From positions 1-9,927 of the forward strand of contig CAKUCE010000110.1 of the NCBI GenBank assembly GCA_934643535.1: 9,927 bases of DNA, given 5' to 3'. The position numbers were made by a program, and so were the translations under genes. Shown here one piece after another: positions 1 through 8,276 of this stretch; the first letter of the stretch is position 1, and every line of letters begins with the position of its first letter. The notes beneath the pieces are model-generated. The model was given only the letters and a program-made list of their open reading frames with translations. It ran no database searches and had not been told where the DNA came from. The DNA is from an uncultured Clostridia bacterium (GTDB lineage: Bacteria > Bacillota > Clostridia > Christensenellales > Aristaeellaceae).

Positions 1-1266
1 CCCAATACCTATACCGGGCTGGAATGGGGGCTGGGCGACGAGGAGGAAAGTCTCTTCAACCCCACGGAGCTGGACTGCGACCAGTGGGTGGAAGCCGTCA
101 GGGCCGCCGGAATGAAGGGACTCATTCTGACCGCCAAGCACCACGACGGCTTCTGCCTGTGGCCCAGCCGCTATACGGAGCATTCCGTCAAAAACTGTCC
201 TCTGAAAATCGATGTGGTCCGGGAAGCCGCCGAGGCCTGCCGCCGGGGCGGAATTGACTTCGGTTTCTATTTATCGCCATGGGATCGGAATTCCGTCCTT
301 TACGGCACGGATGCGTACAACGATTACTATCAGAAGCAGCTCACGGAGCTTTTGACCGAATACGGCGAAATTTTCTGCGTGTGGCTGGACGGCGCTTGCG
401 GAGAAGGCCCCAACGGACGAAAGCAGGTTTATAATTTCCCCGGCATCATCCGGCTGGTGCGGAAATATCAGCCCAACGCCGTGATCTTTCAGGACGGCGG
501 GCCGGATGTGCGGTGGATCGGCAATGAATCCGGCAAGGCCCGGCGAAGCGAATGGGCCGTAGTGCCCCACGAATTGTGCAGGCTGTCCCATCAGGCCCAG
601 ACAGGACCGGGGCCGTGGTACGTACCGGGCGCAGATCAGCTGAGCTATCTTTACAACACGCAGGAAAATCTGGGCGGCGCGGAGCAGATCGTTCGCTCCT
701 CCGGGCTGGATTTCTGCGGTGCGGAGGTGGACATGTCCATCCGGCCCGGCTGGTTCTATCACCCGGAAGAGCAGCCCCACTCCGTGGAGCGGCTGATGCA
801 GGCCTATCTGAACTCCGTGGGGCATAACGCCTGTCTGAATCTGAACGTTCCGCCCATGCCCAACGGAAAATTTGACGACCGGGACGTGCGGCGGCTGCGG
901 GAATTCGGCGATGCGCTGAAGGCTGCCTTCGGACGCGAGCTGTCTCAGGGGCGGCCCCTGCGGCGCATCGACCGTCCTGCGGGCGGCCAGTGCGAATTTG
1001 TGCTGGAGTTGGAAAAGCCGGAAGATATTCGGTATATCGAGCTTCGGGAGCCGATCGAAAAGGGGCAGCGGATCTCCGAATATTTCATCGAATGGCGGGA
1101 TGAAAACGGCTGCTGGAGCGGGCCCTTCGGCGTGATCGAGGGAACCACTGTGGGGCACCGGCAGATCCACGACCGAAGCGGCGCGCCCCTCCATACGGAC
1201 GCGCTGCGGGTATTCGTCGCTTCCGCCCGGGACCGGGTGGAAGATCTGACGATCCGCCTGTATTAA
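1..1266 (+). CDS. Alpha-L-fucosidase, GH29 subfamily B type (5' end missing)
   Basis: Hydrolyses terminal alpha-L-fucose from glycans. The reading frame is open from base 1 with no start, so the N-terminus lies outside the window; 421 residues remain and the match to the family begins at the usual PNT/W-G segment, so perhaps 30-50 residues are lost. Visible motifs, numbered from base 1: KHHDGF at 46-51, YLSPWDRN at 90-97, WLDGA with the expected nucleophile Asp130 (bases 388-390), GPDVRWIGNE near 169-178, and AEVDMSIRPGWFYH near 241-254, whose Glu242 is the likely acid/base. The SPWDRN and DMSIRPGWFYH signatures are those of alpha-1,3/4-specific GH29-B enzymes rather than the broader GH29-A group. 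The last ~110 residues look like the C-terminal beta-sandwich of the family. No signal peptide can be judged because the start is absent. Family call is firm; linkage specificity is inferred. Confidence 0.93.
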   Translation, partial: PNTYTGLEWGLGDEEESLFNPTELDCDQWVEAVRAAGMKGLILTAKHHDGFCLWPSRYTEHSVKNCPLKIDVVREAAEACRRGGIDFGFYLSPWDRNSVLYGTDAYNDYYQKQLTELLTEYGEIFCVWLDGACGEGPNGRKQVYNFPGIIRLVRKYQPNAVIFQDGGPDVRWIGNESGKARRSEWAVVPHELCRLSHQAQTGPGPWYVPGADQLSYLYNTQENLGGAEQIVRSSGLDFCGAEVDMSIRPGWFYHPEEQPHSVERLMQAYLNSVGHNACLNLNVPPMPNGKFDDRDVRRLREFGDALKAAFGRELSQGRPLRRIDRPAGGQCEFVLELEKPEDIRYIELREPIEKGQRISEYFIEWRDENGCWSGPFGVIEGTTVGHRQIHDRSGAPLHTDALRVFVASARDRVEDLTIRLY

Positions 1267-1348
1267 GGCGCTATCGCACAAATGAGCCGGTGCGGCGGCG
1301 ATGCCGACGAATGGCGCGGCCTTACCTTAATATGCGCTTTCCGCCGGC

Positions 1349-1372
1349 GCGCAAAGCTGCGCTGTTCTTTTT
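1349..1372 (+). terminator. Possible weak intrinsic terminator after the fucosidase
   Basis: GCGCA at 1349-1353 and TGCGC at 1358-1362 form a 5-bp stem with a 4-base loop, followed by the T-rich tract TGTTCTTTTT (1363-1372). The stem is short and lies 80 bases after the fucosidase stop, so this is tentative. The rest of the 1267-1488 gap shows no convincing promoter or gene. Confidence 0.35.
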
Positions 1373-1488
1373 CCGGGCGCGTCTGTCATTTCTGTGAAAA
1401 AAACGCATGCAGGGAATGAAACGCTTCGTTCGTTTGTTTTTTGGATTCCCATTGCCCTTAACGGCAGGAAAGGAGACGCTGAACCCCT

Positions 1489-3324
1489 ATGCTTCAACGC
1501 TCTGTCAAAAACCGATGGTTGGCGGTTCTGACCGCTTTGCTTCTTTTCACCGGCCTTGCCGCGCCGGTGCTGGCCGACAGCGCCGGTATTCCCTCCGCCG
1601 GCCAGACCATTGACCCGCAGGTACGGGTGCTTCTCCGGCGGCTGCAGATCACCGACCGGATCGACGTGAGCCTATCCAGCGCCTACGGGCTGCGCACGGC
1701 GCAGGGCACGGAACTCTATCTGCCCGGCGGCAGTCAGATCTCCTTTCAATTAAAGGAGAACAGCATTTTTGTCTATTGCGGCAGTCTGACCCTGAACGGC
1801 GGAGACGACCTGACCCTGACCCGGTACGCCGACCCGGACGCGACCGAGATCGGTTTCCGTCGGGTGAACTATCCAGCCCTGTATCAGGGCGACCTGCGGC
1901 TGAAAATTTCGGAGGGCGTGCTGCAGCCCATTCTGACTTTGCATGTGGAGGATTACCTGCTGGGCGTTGTGCCCTATGAAATGAGCAATTCCTTCCCGCT
2001 GGAGGCGCTGAAGGCCCAGACCGTGGCCGCCCGCACCTATGTGCTGCGCAAGCGCGGCGCAGCCGGAGACTACGACGTTGTAGACACCACCAACGATCAG
2101 GTCTTCCGGGGATATATTTCCGGATACGGCAACGCGGAGAAAGCCGTGGAGGAAACTTACGGCGTTTGCGGCTTCTACAAGGGGCAGCTGGCCCAATGCT
2201 ATTACGCCGCCTCCAACGGCGGACAGACGGAGCTGGTGGAAAGCGTCTGGCCCGGAAACGGTGACTTCGGCTACTATGCGGTCACGGACGATCCTTATGA
2301 CGTGGAGAATCCGTACAGTGTTGTGAAAAGTGTGACATTTCAGAAAAGCTATACCAATGAGGAACACGACATCGCCCCCTACGGCCTGCGCAATCTGCTG
2401 GCCACCGTCCTGCGTGAAGAACTGCTCGCGCTTGGTCTTGATCCCACACCCGCCAGCGTCCAGGTCAACGCCGTCAGCGATGTGGCGTTGTCCGGCGAGG
2501 GAAAGCGTATGGACACGCTGCACCTGACGGTTCAGCTCAGCGGACGCACCCGGCAGGAAGCGGCTTCCCCGTCGGAGGATGCGGATCAGGAAGAGGTCAG
2601 TCTGATTCTTGCGGGAAGCGGCGAGACGGCTTCGCCCTCGGCCCTTCCCTCCCCTACGCCTTCATCCGACGCACCTTCGGCCGCACCTTCGGCCACACCT
2701 TCGGCCACATCCGCGCCGGTGTACGGCCCCTTTGTGACCATCGAGCAGCCGTTTGAGCTGGACGTCCCGATTTTCCCCACGGCGGAAAAGCTGCTGGCCA
2801 TGAGTATTTCCAGCAACTACGAAAACGAATTATGGACGCTGGTGGAAACGGATACCGCCTACCGTCTGGAAGCCCGGCGTTTCGGGCATGGCGTGGGCAT
2901 GAGCCAGCGGGGCGCGGAATGGATGGCGGGCCGGTATCAGAAAACCTATCAGGAGATCCTGTCTTTCTACTATCCCGGCATGTCTCTGATGCGTTATGAC
3001 TTTGCAGAGTCGGCGCTGCCCGCCGCGCCCGAAGCACTGGCGGCCACGCCCGGACCCGCGCCCACCCCCACGCCTCGTCCCACGCTGATGCCGGTCAGCG
3101 AGGAACCCGCCGACGGCCAGTGGATCGCGCTGGTAACGGGCATCGACGACGACAGCTCCCTGAACCTGCGTTCCCTGCCTGACCTGAGCGGCGAGATCGT
3201 TATGCGGCTCTACAAAAACCAGCGGCTGCTGGTGCTGGAACGCTGCGAGGAAGAAGGCTGGGTCAAGGTGCGTACCGACGCTGCCGAGGGCTATGTCATG
3301 GAGAGCTACCTGACGGCGGAATAA
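1489..3324 (+). CDS. Secreted SpoIID/LytB-domain protein with C-terminal SH3 domain
   Basis: Predicted peptidoglycan-acting protein of the SpoIID family, whose founding member is a lytic transglycosylase that strips stem-less glycan during engulfment. The 611-residue product starts with a signal peptide (basic NR stretch, hydrophobic residues 10-26, likely cleavage after APVLA near residue 29). The SpoIID domain is split. The first part (about 115-300) has VEDYLLGVVPYEM with the expected catalytic Glu164, EALKAQTVAARTY, and YYAASNGGQTE preceded by Cys227 and Cys237. The second part holds GHGVGMSQRGA (466-476) and a YYPG motif. A low-complexity Ser/Pro/Ala/Thr stretch (about 365-410) lies between them. 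A Pro/Thr linker (about 508-543) leads to a bacterial SH3 domain (545-609, with NLRS and the Trp of EEGWVKV), likely binding cell wall. AGGAG at 1471-1475 sits 13 bases before the ATG, a little far. It lies next to no other recognised sporulation gene, so a general wall-remodelling role is as likely as spoIID itself. Confidence 0.9.
   Translation: MLQRSVKNRWLAVLTALLLFTGLAAPVLADSAGIPSAGQTIDPQVRVLLRRLQITDRIDVSLSSAYGLRTAQGTELYLPGGSQISFQLKENSIFVYCGSLTLNGGDDLTLTRYADPDATEIGFRRVNYPALYQGDLRLKISEGVLQPILTLHVEDYLLGVVPYEMSNSFPLEALKAQTVAARTYVLRKRGAAGDYDVVDTTNDQVFRGYISGYGNAEKAVEETYGVCGFYKGQLAQCYYAASNGGQTELVESVWPGNGDFGYYAVTDDPYDVENPYSVVKSVTFQKSYTNEEHDIAPYGLRNLLATVLREELLALGLDPTPASVQVNAVSDVALSGEGKRMDTLHLTVQLSGRTRQEAASPSEDADQEEVSLILAGSGETASPSALPSPTPSSDAPSAAPSATPSATSAPVYGPFVTIEQPFELDVPIFPTAEKLLAMSISSNYENELWTLVETDTAYRLEARRFGHGVGMSQRGAEWMAGRYQKTYQEILSFYYPGMSLMRYDFAESALPAAPEALAATPGPAPTPTPRPTLMPVSEEPADGQWIALVTGIDDDSSLNLRSLPDLSGEIVMRLYKNQRLLVLERCEEEGWVKVRTDAAEGYVMESYLTAE
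2671..2706 (+). repeat. Three 12-bp tandem repeats in the linker of the SpoIID-like gene
   Basis: Units at 2671-2682, 2683-2694 and 2695-2706 read GCACCTTCGGCC, GCACCTTCGGCC and ACACCTTCGGCC; a partial fourth unit follows. They encode the repeating Ala/Thr-Pro-Ser-Ala of the low-complexity linker. Because the unit is a multiple of three, copy number can change by slippage without breaking the frame. Confidence 0.85.
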
Positions 3325-3347
3325 CGGAATTGTCCAAAATCAAACGC

Positions 3348-3397
3348 TCCCTGCCGCCGTTTTCCACAGGCGGCAGGGATAGCTTTTTTCGCTTTTT
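3348..3397 (+). terminator. Strong intrinsic terminator after the SpoIID-like gene
   Basis: TCCCTGCCGCC (3348-3358) pairs perfectly over 11 bp with GGCGGCAGGGA (3369-3379) around a 10-base loop. It is followed by T6 (3384-3389) and a second T6 run (3392-3397). It starts 23 bases after the stop codon and should separate this gene from the next unit. Confidence 0.92.
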
Positions 3398-3402
3398 TGT
3401 CG

Positions 3403-3408
3403 TATACT
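3403..3408 (+). promoter_or_regulatory. Possible -10 element for the small-membrane-protein/DUF4230 unit
   Basis: TATACT at 3403-3408 lies just after the terminator and 60 bases before the next start codon, where a promoter is needed. No good -35 hexamer is seen 16-18 bases upstream, where the sequence is terminator T-tract, so the call rests on the -10 and position only. Confidence 0.35.
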
Positions 3409-3427
3409 GTCGAGGGACCCCTTGCAT

Positions 3428-3444
3428 GTCAGCCGACGGCTGAC
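3428..3444 (+). promoter_or_regulatory. 17-bp palindrome in the leader of the 3468 gene
   Basis: GTCAGCCG (3428-3435) and CGGCTGAC (3437-3444) are perfect inverted copies around a single A. The site lies about 20 bases after the possible -10 and 7 bases before the AAAGGAGG ribosome binding site. As DNA it resembles a dimeric repressor operator. As RNA the loop would be too tight for all eight pairs, but a 6-7-bp hairpin is possible and could sit against the ribosome binding site. Which of these applies cannot be told here. Confidence 0.5.
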
Positions 3445-3467
3445 GCTGCCGAAAGGAGGAAACAGGC

Positions 3468-3704
3468 ATGAACTCTTCTCCCCGCCCGCAGGAGCGCCGG
3501 CCCCTGCCCGGCTGCGGCGAACCCTATGGCCGTTCGGAAACGGCTCCCCCGCCCCGCCGGAAGCCTCGCCGCAGACCGGGAGGATTCCGCCGCTTTGTGC
3601 GCGGCTACCTGATGCTGGTGGGCGCGCTGACCACGCTGTACGTGCTGGTGCAGCTATTGGTGCGGCTGTTTATTGAAATAGGCAACTGGATGCCCCCTGC
3701 CTGA
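3468..3704 (+). CDS. Small single-span membrane protein, unknown function
   Basis: I do not recognise this 78-residue protein. The first 45 residues are rich in Pro and Arg (RRKPRRRPGGFRRF near 30-43) and strongly positive. Residues 47-69 (from GYLMLVGALTT) are hydrophobic enough for one membrane span, and a short tail ends in NWMPPA. The positive stretch directly before the span predicts an N-in, C-out topology. It is probably a real gene because AAAGGAGG at 3452-3459 is an excellent ribosome binding site, 8 bases from the ATG, and because it follows a terminator and runs 15 bases before the next gene. It and the DUF4230-like gene downstream very likely share a transcript, so the two may act together at the membrane. 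Confidence 0.75.
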   Translation: MNSSPRPQERRPLPGCGEPYGRSETAPPPRRKPRRRPGGFRRFVRGYLMLVGALTTLYVLVQLLVRLFIEIGNWMPPA

Positions 3705-3719
3705 GAAAGGTCGGAAGCC

Positions 3720-4328
3720 ATGAAAAAATTCATTCGAAAGCTGTTTACCGTTATTCTGCTGGCGGCGCTGGTCTTTACGGGCCTGCGCTTCGGCCCCGCC
3801 CTGTACGCCCGGCTGTTCGGCGGCGGCAGCGTCCAGTGGATCAGCGAGCGGTTCAGCGAGACCCTGAAGGAGAAAAATCACCTGGTGGTCTATGAGGTGG
3901 AAACCACCGGTCAGGAAACCGTAACGCAGGATGCATGGATTTTCGGCACGGTGCAGAAGGTTGTCGTGCCCTACACCTTTCAGATGAGCTATACGGTAGA
4001 CCTGAGCCGCGCCGCCGTCTCCGCCGCGGGTTCGGAGGTACAGGTGCGCGTTCCCGCACCGGTTCCGGGCTATCAGAAGCTGACTGTCAACGAAGACGAG
4101 GTCCAGAAGGTTGACTGGCTCTATCCCCTCACGCCGGAGCGCTATGCGGAGATCAGACAGTCCATCGAAGACCGGCTGTTCGAAGAAGCGAAAGCCAACC
4201 CGGAATACGCCCAAAACGCCTGGGCCATCACTGTCCGGGATCTGGAAAATCTCTTCATGGCCGTCGTCGAAAGCGCCGGCTCCGGCTCCGGCTGCACCGT
4301 TTCCGTCCTTCTGGACGAAAACCTGTAA
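3720..4328 (+). CDS. DUF4230-like membrane-anchored protein
   Basis: This 202-residue product has a basic N-terminus (MKKFIRK) and one hydrophobic span at about 8-24, which acts as an uncleaved anchor or signal. The extracytoplasmic part begins with a charged helix (about 40-54). It then has the alternating beta pattern VVVPYTFQMSYTVDL (81-95) and VQVRVPAPVP (108-117), which resembles the DUF4230 family: a gain-of-signal beta domain ending in a long helix. A second charged helix (138-160) follows. DUF4230 has no assigned activity and no catalytic residues stand out. The start is the ATG after the GAAAGG-like site, 15 bases past the stop of the small membrane protein, so the two look co-transcribed. 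Length is typical for the family as I know it, so the 3' end does not look truncated, although the TAA stop abuts the palindromic element that begins at 4328. Confidence 0.68.
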   Translation: MKKFIRKLFTVILLAALVFTGLRFGPALYARLFGGGSVQWISERFSETLKEKNHLVVYEVETTGQETVTQDAWIFGTVQKVVVPYTFQMSYTVDLSRAAVSAAGSEVQVRVPAPVPGYQKLTVNEDEVQKVDWLYPLTPERYAEIRQSIEDRLFEEAKANPEYAQNAWAITVRDLENLFMAVVESAGSGSGCTVSVLLDENL

Positions 4329-4499
4329 AAAAACCACGGGAAGACGGCAGGGGGATTCTCCCCCTGCACCCCCAACAAGGGCTTTGCCCTTGACCCTTTT
4401 TTGGCCGCGCATACGCGCGGCCAATGTTGGGATTGTTAAGGGTTATGACCCTTAACTGGGGGTTTGGGGCGCATAGCCCCAATCTTCCCGTGGTTTTTT
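4328..4499. repeat. 172-bp multi-hairpin palindromic element between convergent genes
   Basis: A 17-bp perfect inverted repeat closes the element: A6 plus CCACGGGAAGA at 4328-4344 against TCTTCCCGTGG plus T6 at 4483-4499. Inside are five hairpins. They are 4347-4355/4359-4367 (9 bp), 4376-4382/4386-4392 (7 bp), 4401-4410/4415-4424 (10 bp, TTGGCCGCGC), 4435-4443/4448-4456 (9 bp, GTTAAGGGT) and 4464-4470/4476-4482 (7 bp, TTGGGGC). A long-range 7-bp stem, ACCCCCA (4368-4374) with TGGGGGT (4457-4463), encloses hairpins two to four. Nearly every base is paired. The A6/T6 ends would give a U-tract on transcripts from either side, so it could terminate both convergent units. No ORF of note lies inside. 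Candidates are a non-autonomous mobile palindromic repeat (MITE or REP-like) or a structured RNA. Confidence 0.85.
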
Positions 4500-4506
4500 A
4501 TGGATG

Positions 4507-5679
<1,173 letters not shown>

Positions 5680-5715
5680 CGGTGTGCCTCCTTCTGTTTT
5701 CTGACGCTGACGGCG

Positions 5716-6537
5716 TTATTTCATCACACGCCGGAGAAAATCGGCGGCAAAGGCGGGCCAGTCGGCGTTATCGGGCACGTTCTGCTCCGGGCAGTTCACA
5801 TTGGACGTTTCCGGATTGCACAGGGACAGGCCGTGTCCGCCGTAGGGATAGACGTGGATCTCGGTATCCACCTTGAGGGAGCGCAGCTTTTCGGCCAGGA
5901 TCAGCGTGTTCTCCACGGGAACGCAGGTATCCACAAACGTATGCCACAGGAACGTGGGCGGGCAGTTTTCCGTCGCCCAGTTTTCCAGCGCATACTGCGG
6001 GTGCCGGCTTTCATCCGTAGTGCCGGACAGATTTACAAAAGAGCCGCGGTGAGCGAAGGGACCGCCGCTGACTACGGGATAGCTGAGGATCATGGCGTTG
6101 GGCCGCACGTCCTCGGGCGTCAGGCCCATCTCCTGCCACAGCTCAGCCCGATGCCACAGAACGCCCAGACTGCCCGCCGCGTGTCCGCCTGCGGAGAAGC
6201 CCATCACGGCGATCCGGTCGGGGTCGGTGTGGGTCTCGTCCGCATGGGCGCGCACCCACGCCACCGCCGCCGCCACATCCTGCTGGGGCAGCGGATAGCG
6301 GTTGGGCGCCACGCGGTACCAGACCACAAAGCAGTTAAAGCCCTCCGGCAGGAAACGCAGCGCCACCGGCTCGGCTTCCCGCTCGCTCAAAAATTCGTAA
6401 CCGCCGCCAGGGCAGATCACGATGGCCGGACGGCGAACCTCCAGATCAATCTCCTTGGAAACACCGGGCACATAAACATCCAGCGCGATCTCCGCACCGG
6501 CGGAAGTAGGGATGGAAAGCCTTTCGCAGCGCATCAT
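5716..6537 (-). CDS. Alpha/beta-hydrolase, acetyl-esterase (Axe/BD-FAE-like)
   Basis: Predicted carbohydrate or small-ester esterase of 273 residues with no signal peptide, so cytoplasmic. Numbered from the chosen start, the oxyanion-loop motif CPGGGY is at 42-47, the nucleophile elbow GFSAGGH has Ser115, the acid is probably Asp203 in VDTCVPVENT, and His235 is in GGHGLSL. This set and the SYPVVSGG segment are typical of the xylan acetyl/feruloyl esterase-like group. The frame stays open upstream to 6657, but three things support the ATG at 6535-6537. GGAG at 6547-6550 is 9 bases away, the promoter lies at 6589-6617 inside the would-be extension, and homologous sequence begins only after this ATG. 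Nearby in-frame ATGs at 6543 (spacing 3) and 6534 (spacing 12) are poorer. It is the first gene of the unit with rlmI, a pairing without obvious functional link. The natural substrate is unknown. Confidence 0.87.
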   Translation of the reverse strand: MMRCERLSIPTSAGAEIALDVYVPGVSKEIDLEVRRPAIVICPGGGYEFLSEREAEPVALRFLPEGFNCFVVWYRVAPNRYPLPQQDVAAAVAWVRAHADETHTDPDRIAVMGFSAGGHAAGSLGVLWHRAELWQEMGLTPEDVRPNAMILSYPVVSGGPFAHRGSFVNLSGTTDESRHPQYALENWATENCPPTFLWHTFVDTCVPVENTLILAEKLRSLKVDTEIHVYPYGGHGLSLCNPETSNVNCPEQNVPDNADWPAFAADFLRRVMK

Positions 6538-6588
6538 ATGCATAATCTCCTTCTTTTTGCCTCGATAACCGTTGCCGGGTTCTGCATC

Positions 6589-6617
6589 AATATACGCGCA
6601 CAAGGGTAGAAAGTCAA
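6589..6617 (-). promoter_or_regulatory. Sigma-A-type promoter for the esterase-rlmI unit
   Basis: On the minus strand TTGACT (6617-6612) and TATATT (6594-6589) are separated by exactly 17 bases, each one mismatch from consensus. Transcription would begin near 6582, giving a leader of about 45 bases before the esterase start at 6537. Confidence 0.8.
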
Positions 6618-6664
6618 GGTGTTTGTTGGGAGAAACCCGTTCTTGGGCAATCCCCAACCAAATA

Positions 6665-6692
6665 TCCCGGCAGACCCTTCGGCCTGCCGGGA
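6665..6692 (-). terminator. Hairpin after the isomerase gene, possible terminator
   Basis: TCCCGGCAG (6665-6673) pairs over 9 bp with CTGCCGGGA (6684-6692). An A/C mismatch and two further G-C pairs cap a CTTC loop. It lies 72 bases past the isomerase stop and upstream of the esterase promoter, where the sugar operon should end. On the minus strand it is followed only by ATATTTGG and a second small hairpin (6643-6657), not a clean T-run, so efficiency as an intrinsic terminator is doubtful. Confidence 0.45.
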
Positions 6693-6764
6693 CATCCGGT
6701 TATCCATTTTGGCTTTTTTTCCCGTCAACCCCGCGTGCAGCAGGGCGGGAAAACGCAGTCAGCC

Positions 6765-8240
6765 TCAGCCCCAGGGATTTTCATCGGGATAGGGCAGGCT
6801 GGCGGGACGGTTGTAGCTCACATCCGCAATGCCCAGATACTTGAACACCTCAAACAGCGCCTTGCCGTAATGGCCGAAGGCCACCGCGCCGTGGTGCGGG
6901 AAACGCTTCGCCACCAGCACATGGCGATAGAAGCGATCCATCTCCGGAATGGCGAACGCGCCGATGGAGCCGAAGCTCTCGCAGTCCATGTCCACCACTT
7001 CGCCCTGAGCAATATACGCCTTGAGCTGGGTATCCGCCGTGGACTGCAGACGGAAGAAGGTGATGTCTCCGGCCTTGATGTTGCCCTCCATGGTGCCGCG
7101 GGTGATGTCCGGCTCCGCACGGTCGGGTTCCAGATCGCGCTTCATGATGAGCTGATAGCCCATGTGAGGATTCTTCAGCAGGTTGGAGCAGGTGTTGCCG
7201 CAGTGGAAGCCCATGAAGGTCTCCGTCAGGCGGTAATCATACTTGCCCTTGATGCTCTTCTCGTACATGGAAGCGGGCACGGTGTTGTTGATGTCCAGCA
7301 GGGTGACGGGCGCGCCGGACACGCAGATGCCGATGTACTCGGACAGCACGCCGTAGATGTCCACCTCGCAGGAAACCGGAATGCCCATGCCGGTCAGGCG
7401 GCTGTTGACGTAGCAGGGCACAAACTTGAACTCGGTCTGGAAAGCGGGCCAGCACTTGTTGGCAAAGGCCACGTACTGGCGGGTGCCCTTGTGCTGCTCG
7501 GCCCAGTCCAGCAGGGTCAGCTCATACTGCGCCAGCCGGGGCAGGATACCGGCGTAGGGGTTGCGGTCGCCCAGTTCTTCTTCCATTTCCTTCATCTTGG
7601 CGGGAATACGGGGATCATCGGCATGCTTGTTGTAGGCAACCAGCAGATCCAGCTCGGAGTTTTCCTCCACGGCCACGCCCAGATCGTACAGCGCCTTGAT
7701 GGGCGCATTGCAGGCCAGGAAGTCGTCGGGCCGGGGACCGAAAGCGATCACTTTCAGGCCCTTCAGGCCCAGAATGGCGCGGGCGATGGGCAGGAAGTCC
7801 TCCACCCGGTCGGCCAGCTCCGCGGCAGTGCCCACGGGCAGCTCGGGGATATAGGCCTTGCGGTGGCGCAGGCCCAGGTTGTAGCTGCAGTTCAGCAGGC
7901 CGCAGTAAGCGTCGCCGCGGCCGTCGTGCAGGTCGCCGTCGCCCTCCGCGGCAGCCACATACATCACCGGGCCGTCAAACCAGTCGGCGATCAGCGTCTC
8001 GGGCGTTTCGGGACCGAAGTTGCCCAGGAAAACCACCAGCGCGTTCACGCCGTGGGCCAGCACATCGTCCACCGCCTTGCGGGCGTCGCGCTCGTTTTCC
8101 ACGGTCACGGGGCACTCGTACAGCTCGGTCCTGCAGGCTTCGTGCAGGGCGGTGCGGCGGCGCTCCGCCAGCGCCATGGGGAAGCAGCTGCGGCTGACGG
8201 CAATCAGGCCAAGTTTGACTTCGGGAATGTTCTGAATCAT
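6765..8240 (-). CDS. L-fucose/L-arabinose isomerase family sugar isomerase
   Basis: Predicted metal-dependent aldose-ketose isomerase, 491 residues, close to AraA length (about 500) and shorter than E. coli FucI (about 590). The N-terminal substrate-domain region includes VVFLGNFGPETPE (69-81). The metal-site region shows CEVDIYGVLSEYIG (291-304) with Glu292 and LLDINN (314-319) with Asp316, the pair expected to hold Mn2+. C-terminal histidines at 449, 450 and 457 (PHHGAVAFGHYG) could supply the third ligand. AAGGAGAG with GGAG at 8249-8252 lies 8 bases before the ATG. It follows the kinase gene by 36 bases and should share its promoter. The kinase neighbour looks like a xylulokinase rather than an L-fuculokinase, and no aldolase is present. 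The substrate (D-xylose, L-arabinose, D-arabinose or L-fucose) is therefore left open. The family is sure; the reaction is inferred. Confidence 0.88.
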   Translation of the reverse strand: MIQNIPEVKLGLIAVSRSCFPMALAERRRTALHEACRTELYECPVTVENERDARKAVDDVLAHGVNALVVFLGNFGPETPETLIADWFDGPVMYVAAAEGDGDLHDGRGDAYCGLLNCSYNLGLRHRKAYIPELPVGTAAELADRVEDFLPIARAILGLKGLKVIAFGPRPDDFLACNAPIKALYDLGVAVEENSELDLLVAYNKHADDPRIPAKMKEMEEELGDRNPYAGILPRLAQYELTLLDWAEQHKGTRQYVAFANKCWPAFQTEFKFVPCYVNSRLTGMGIPVSCEVDIYGVLSEYIGICVSGAPVTLLDINNTVPASMYEKSIKGKYDYRLTETFMGFHCGNTCSNLLKNPHMGYQLIMKRDLEPDRAEPDITRGTMEGNIKAGDITFFRLQSTADTQLKAYIAQGEVVDMDCESFGSIGAFAIPEMDRFYRHVLVAKRFPHHGAVAFGHYGKALFEVFKYLGIADVSYNRPASLPYPDENPWG

Positions 8241-8276
8241 ACTTTTCTCTCCTTTTGTTTTGATGGATCACTGAGA

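Noticed and set aside
271..1281. A 336-codon minus-strand open frame across the fucosidase
   Set aside because: The plus strand encodes clear GH29 catalytic motifs throughout; the antisense frame has none and no ribosome binding site was seen.
1407..1613. Short plus-strand frame overlapping the start of the SpoIID-like gene
   Set aside because: It overlaps the well-supported signal peptide frame and has no family resemblance; its first codons lie in the untranslated leader.
4347..4482. CRISPR array or tRNA-like gene in the hairpin-rich gap
   Set aside because: The hairpins differ in sequence and spacing, so there are no direct repeats with spacers, and no tRNA anticodon arm, T-loop or CCA end can be fitted.
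6717..6753. Inverted repeat TTTTCCCG/CGGGAAAA after the isomerase stop as an intrinsic terminator
   Set aside because: On the minus strand the stem ends in an A-run rather than a T-run. On the plus strand the T-run is within the stem and no plus gene needs terminating.
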